64,000 nucleotides of DNA from Pristionchus mayeri (Eukaryota > Nematoda > Chromadorea > Rhabditida > Neodiplogasteridae): assembly GCA_036245805.1 (NCBI GenBank), contig BTRK01000004.1:35077541-35141540 (forward strand), in the 5' to 3' direction. This document shows positions 59,081 through 64,000 of the stretch, in pieces. A program made the position numbers and the translations under genes. Within the stretch, counting starts at the first letter, position 1; each line of letters begins with the position of its first letter. The notes beneath the pieces are model-generated. The model was not told where the DNA came from. It saw only the letters and a list, made by a program, of their open reading frames with translations, and made no database searches.

Positions 59081-60091
59081 AGCAGTGCAATAGTATACGG
59101 ATGTGCTGTTGAGCAAGTGACTAATTGTTGTATATTACCGTAAATAATACAATAAGCAACTAAGTCAGAAATACTATTTAAGTAATAAGTATGACCCGCC
59201 GTTATATCGTTGCTCCCCCGTACTCCCGAACTCTACCGTAATATTTGGATGACAAATATCCCACCACGATTCCTCTGCCGATGCAATGTGTCCCAGGTTT
59301 CTACTGATTTTGTCATCATCGCTGGTTCTCCCCTTATCCCCTTTCTAGGTTCTACGTTTCTCTTCTTTATTTCGCTTACGATAAACTGCTACAACGACTC
59401 GACGTCCATACGCACGACAAGGGCACAGGGATAAACAAAACTAATCAATCAATAAATCGATCAATTTTTTAGGTGTCACACGTGTGTAGAGTGAGTTGTT
59501 TAGTCACGAGAAAATACCACATGATCAAAACGGACTTTCAAAATGAGATATGAATGATATAATATCACATTAAATTCAAATAATGATGTGAGTGCAACTC
59601 TTTGCAGCTCTCTTCGCGTGCATCGAGAGCAGCACGGGAACCTGTGAAGAACTGGCGTCATTGAAGATCGAGAAATGCGTCAAGGGAAAGGATGAACTGT
59701 GAAGCAGTGCAATAGTATACGGATGTGCTGTTGAGCAAGTGACTAATTGTTGTATATTACCGTAAATAATACAATAAGCAACTAAGTCAGAAATACTATT
59801 TAAGTAATAAGTATGACCCGCCGTTATATCGTTGCTCCCCCGTACTCCCGAACTCTACCGTAATATTTGGATGACAAATATCCCACCACGATTCCTCTGC
59901 CGATGCAATGTGTCCCAGGTTTCTACTGATTTTGTCATCATCGCTGGTTCTCCCCTTATCCCCTTTCTAGGTTCTACGTTTCTCTTCTTTATTTCGCTTA
60001 CGATAAACTGCTACAACGACTCGACGTCCATACGCACGACAAGGGCACAGGGATAAACAAAACTAATCAATCAATAAATCGATCAATTTTT
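58848..60091. repeat. 622 bp exact tandem duplication
   Basis: Units 58848-59469 and 59470-60091 appear identical along their length, including two identical 74-codon chance frames 622 bp apart. Each unit contains the last exon of secreted protein C with its acceptor and 3' region; the second exon copy is 59608-59702. Identity points to a very recent event or an assembly duplication. Confidence 0.9.
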
Positions 60092-60603
60092 CTCTGTCGG
60101 TTAAAACTTGTTCGAAGAGTGTTAACCTGTCGTTGTTTTTCACCGATTTCCACAGTTAACGAAACTTTTTTGCTGAAATATATATTATACCAGTTTGCCA
60201 GTTTTTGATTATGCAGAATGATTGAAAAGATCAAGAAGAACTGCTTTGAGAGAGACGACGTATAAGATGTCACTTTTGAATGGATTACTCTTTATATTTA
60301 CATATAAACCGTTAAAAATTATTTTTTGCACTAGGTCTGACGAAAACTATTGCATGCTGCCTGATAAATGAGAAGGGAAACGGATTGCAATTGAATTGAA
60401 GGTCGCAAATTCAGCTGCTTTATTCAATTGGCGTTGACACATACTGTCTTCGCGACATAAATTCGATTATCGTGCGGCACATTATTTCTCTTCTCCACTT
60501 GTTTCACCGCGAAATCGAAAGTAATCGCGGATATTATCTGTAAAAATAGGGTGATTTAAATATATTTATTATTAATTTTTTTTCATAGTTTTTCGAATTG
60601 TGA

Positions 60604-63600
60604 CTAGACCCAATGTCTTTCCTCGATCTCGAGCCGTTCGAGGATCTGCGCTATTTCATTGTTTTTCAGGCATATTTGCAAGTATGTGTAGGAAGGAAAT
60701 TTGTGTGGACTAAAGGTATTCTGCCTACCGTCAAGGCTGATCCATAGCACTAGGTCGGATGAGAACTATGAAGTCATGTAATATCAAAGTCGGCATGCCG
60801 TCATAGGTCTCATCCGACCTAATGATCTAACCGTGATTGTGAAGAGAATGGCTGCGTGGGCTCTCATCGGGAAGATCGGAGAGAAGAAGAATATTATCGA
60901 CCCGGTGATTCCCTGTATCGACTGTAGAAGTTCCGAAAGCATTCTACAGCGGCTTGCGAGCGATGAGGGATCGCAGATTTTCAGAGATTTCGCTTAATAA
61001 AAAGTAGACAAATTCCAAAATTTCATCGCAGATGAGCAGTGTATATCTTGCAGAACCCTCTTTACTATTCACCCACATAATCTTTAAAACTATGTAATTG
61101 CTAAATTAAACGATATGTAATTGCTAAATAATTGCGAATTGCGATAATCTAAGATACAAATTATCAATTCCTTGAATAACCTTACGATATAGAATCTGGC
61201 GGCTGCATAGGTGTGCGGTGCCCGGCCGTAGACCAGTCTGCAATAAAATTACTGCAGCTAAATTCAAAATATTGACGAATTTCTGTACTGTTTCATTTCA
61301 CGCGACGTTTCTGCAAACGGAATGGACTCGTTTCATAGATATTTATTTCGGCATACCTCGAGCACAGAACTGCAAGTGTCGAAGCATTTGCCGTGTCGGC
61401 CAGTCCCAAAATGAATCCGATCACGCACACCCAAAATATACTGCAATTTTTGATTTTTTTTTCTTTAAAAATATCATTAATAATAATGTAATAGAATATC
61501 AAAAATGAAGAAAACACACTGCGGTTCTATGAGCGCGCTTTCCGCAGAGGGTCGAACGGTGGACCAGTCGGGCACGGTAAGCGCTGAGAAAGGCACAATT
61601 TTCGCGGAATGGTCTCATTACGAGAGTTTTCTAATTGGAACTGGAACATTATTTGAAACAAGGTCTGTCTCTTTGTATCTCTATTTTGGATTTTCCAATT
61701 AGCGCACTCTGCTCCTTCTGAAGTTTAATCAATTTCGTCAGGTCACCCACTTGCCATCAGATACGCCGCCAGCTGCAATCCAATCATGATGAAGTAGAGA
61801 GGACGGAGGCCGAAGTCGGCGATACGTCTGTTTAAGACAGGGATAATCAGACTGGCTGGAATGGCATTAAATAAGCAGTGGCATTGCAAGAGATTAGAAA
61901 CAGTATCTTTTGTTTCGTCTTCAATGGAAAACAACGCTCCTTGCCAGAATCAAGGGCACTAGGTCGGATGAGAAATTTGACGTCATGCCTCCTTTGAAAT
62001 ATCAACGGCAGAATTACGTCATAGTTATCAACCAACTTAGTTTCGAAGCAAGTAACTGACCGACTGAATTCCCAGCACTCATCGCAAAACTGTAGTAGGC
62101 AATGATCATCGGATATTTCTGCAACCACTCAAACATTCTTTCTTGACCTTTTCAGAAGAATTGGCACCAGGTATCAAAGGACGATAACAAAGAAAAGAAT
62201 TTTCGATAAAAGAATTTTCGACATTTTCGATAAATTTTGATACAAATTAAAAGTCAACAGTTATTGTTGGTGTCAGTTCAATCGCTTACAGACCGGTCAC
62301 TTGCAGAAGGTAAAGCCGAATCAAAAAGTTGCAACACGCTGACTGTTACTCACTTGCACCAGGATAGTGGAGAATTGGAGCGAAGTGGGATAGATCACCA
62401 TGTAGAAGGAGAAGAAGAGACCGTGAGTGAGAAAACGGGGGATGAACAGGAGAATGTTCGGATGCACCATGATTGATACAGCAGCCCCTGACACGAAAGC
62501 ATTCTTTTTAGGGAATTGACTTATAAAGTTCATGAGCATGTAATGGTAAAATGGACTATGTATCCAGAGGAATTTCTCACCGACTTGCTGCTTTATTGTG
62601 AGCTTCTCTTGAGGATTCTCGCTCGTGACGCAATTGGGAACCTGATGTAATTAATTGCCGGAATATACTGATATATTCCAATTGTTGTGCTAGCTATCAT
62701 TGATGGAGCCTAATTTATTCCTTTGCTCAAGCTGACTTCTCTTGTAGGCAAGAGCGCGTAAATGACGATGGAAATGCAGCATGAGAGCAGAATGAAACCA
62801 GCCATCCACCTGTGATAAATGCATAATCATTTCCCTATATTTGTGTGTCCTTTTTGCAGTAATTAGAATATATGTGTTTTTTTTTCATCTTCATTTACTT
62901 CGATTATTACCCCTTGTCATTACACAAGTTTTACGTGTTAACCTGACTGATTATGGACTGGCGCCCGAAACGTATCCCTCGATAAAGACTGATGAGCCGC
63001 ACACTCTTGTCTACCCACTCGGCTTTACGAAAATTAAGAGCATTACCTCGTTTCAGCTTGGCTATAGTATCGATATTGCTCGCTCCCGTCATTGTTACGC
63101 TCGGCGTGAGAGCCGGTCACGTAGATGTAGATGCAGCCACTCACGATTAGACTGAATTGTGCCTTTTTAGATCGCCTGATTTAGATTTTTTGACTAATTG
63201 GTATATTTCATATCTTTGGCGTCTATGATATCAGGAGAAGAAGTAGACAACTCAAAATACACCAAATTCCTTATAAGTTATGCATTCATAGTTGTTTCTT
63301 TCAATGAAAAAGCGAAACCGAACCAGCAGCTGGCAATGCCCCAGACTAGCGCCGAGTTCCTCGCAAGCGACTTCCTTGTTGAGAATTGCATCTGGTAGGT
63401 AGACAGGCCGGTGTGGCTCACTGAGTTTGGTTGTTACTTATCGTTATACCAACAAATTCGAAAAAAAAACGTGAGCGCGGTGGTATAGATGGGAATACAT
63501 TAGGGTAGAGTTAGATTAAACTTATAGCCGATTGTATATCGCGTTAATTTTACAACGATTGATCTCGGTCAGACACTGAGCTGAGTTTGTATAGTAATTG

Positions 63601-63746
63601 ATAATTTCTCGAAAGTTTGTGCGAAGGAACCTGCCTGCATAACTGATTCCGAAAAGGGCATTCGCCAAGAAGTAGGAATAATTGTTAATGAAGAACAGAG
63701 ACATTATGTAGAGAGCGAGACATCCGGAGCCCATGACCAGCACCCA
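60604..63746 (-). CDS. UNC-93-like multipass membrane protein (5' end outside window)
   Basis: Exons on the minus strand: 63746-63635, 63420-63324, 63151-63047, 62809-62737, 62641-62581, 62487-62354, 62118-62061, 61855-61751, 61583-61520, 61440-61357, 61237-61186, 60921-60832, then probably 60709-60604. Family marks in order: MGSGCLALYIMSLFFINNYS, MQFSTRKSLARNSALVWGIA, the GSEQYRYYSQAETR segment, IYALLPTRE, FLTHGLFFSFYMVIYPTS, YYSFAMSAGNSVG, a LTVPDWSTVRP turn, GFILGLADTANASTL and SIIFFFSPIFPMRAHAA. UNC-93 proteins are MFS-fold membrane proteins; the founding member regulates a muscle two-pore potassium channel. The N-terminal exon(s) are beyond the window. The first donor here is probably GC (G|GCAGGT). 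The junction into the last exon does not fit in phase, and a MITE lies in that intron, so the C-terminus is uncertain. Confidence 0.75.
60747..60823. mobile_element. Palindromic MITE (GGCACTAGGTCGG family)
   Basis: Shortened copy in the last intron of the UNC-93-like gene; the only intron there whose phases cannot be reconciled. Confidence 0.75.
61955..62042. mobile_element. Palindromic MITE (GGCACTAGGTCGG family)
   Basis: Copy in the intron between exons 62118-62061 and 61855-61751 of the UNC-93-like gene, starting about 20 bp after the donor. The right end is diverged (CAACCAACTTAGT). Confidence 0.75.
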
Positions 63747-63785
63747 CTAAAGGAATTACTACTTAATTTGCAGAAAACAATTAAA

Positions 63786-63940
63786 GCACTAGGTCGGATG
63801 ATCACCGTCAGATTATAATCTTCCGGATGCTATCCAAATATAGTACCATTCACAACGATGCTCATAGAAGGATAAGTGCCAAAATAAATTCTGTGAAAGT
63901 TCTGCAGAACAGTTCATTGGCTATCCATTATCAACCGACG
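63786..63940. mobile_element. GGTCGGATGATCACC element (second MITE family)
   Basis: Starts CACTAGGTCGGATGATCACC and ends TATCCATTATCAACCGACG; the core CTGTGAAAGTTCTGCAGAAC is the reverse complement of the core at 51349-51484. Confidence 0.65.
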
Positions 63941-63950
63941 ATTTTCGAGC

Positions 63951-64000
63951 ACCCTTCTGAGTCTCTTCGTATTACACGCTCTCTCGTCGATTAGAGTGAG
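63951..64000. repeat. CT/GA dispersed hairpin, cut by window end
   Basis: GAGTCTCTTCGTATTACACG, then CTCTCTCGTCGATTAG and the start of the complementary arm (AGTGAG) at the window edge. Confidence 0.6.

Noticed and set aside
59210..60056. Two identical 74-codon frames 622 bp apart
   Set aside because: They lie in the duplicated 3' region after the last exon; identity comes from the tandem duplication, not from selection on a protein.

Overview
The window reads as nematode nuclear DNA. Introns end in TTTCAG-type acceptors, several genes have a 3' splice site directly in front of the ATG as expected for spliced-leader trans-splicing, and the gene content includes serpentine chemoreceptors, an F-box gene, a bestrophin and an UNC-93-like protein. 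The many short hairpin elements and GA-rich tracts would suit a diplogastrid such as Pristionchus; that genus-level guess is inference. No bacterial-type operon, CRISPR array, rRNA or tRNA was recognised.

Layout. 1-5 kb: a nine-exon GLTP-fold gene (ceramide-1-phosphate transfer protein-like, +), with a hAT-like hairpin upstream and a MITE against one splice donor. 5-9 kb: non-coding, with a ~180 bp tandem repeat, hairpins and one orphan open stretch. 9.1-15 kb: a 19-exon secreted, probably GPI-anchored protein of unknown family (+). 15-19.3 kb: a partly decayed segmental duplication of that gene's 3' end, flanking a five-exon F-box-like gene (-). 19.3-21.5 kb: GGA microsatellite, a 500-base assembly gap, and the 5' end of an unidentified gene (-). 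21.5-32.9 kb: purine/pyrimidine-rich repeats, dispersed hairpins and a few small open stretches. 32.9-37.3 kb: an srg-like GPCR (-). 38-39.3 kb: a structurally intact DD37D (maT-type) mariner. 40.3-41.8 kb: a 1.45 kb foldback hAT-like element. 42.3-49.9 kb: a bestrophin with a long Pro/Ser-rich tail (+). 50.4-52.5 kb: a second, 5'-incomplete serpentine receptor (-). 53.5-59.1 kb: a cluster of secreted-protein paralogs, two with internal amino-acid repeat arrays and broken reading frames, the last with its final exon in an exact 622 bp tandem duplication. 60.6-63.7 kb: an UNC-93-like membrane protein (-) whose 5' end lies beyond the window.

The genes do not form one pathway. Shared themes are membrane and chemosensory proteins, a local family of secreted proteins, and heavy small-transposon activity: two elements sit immediately 3' of splice donors with target-site duplications that include the donor, and one hairpin insertion can be shown by a filled/empty site comparison inside the window. 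Exon models were built by hand from the sequence by requiring in-frame phases at GT/GC-AG borders; family names rest on motif recognition, not database searches.
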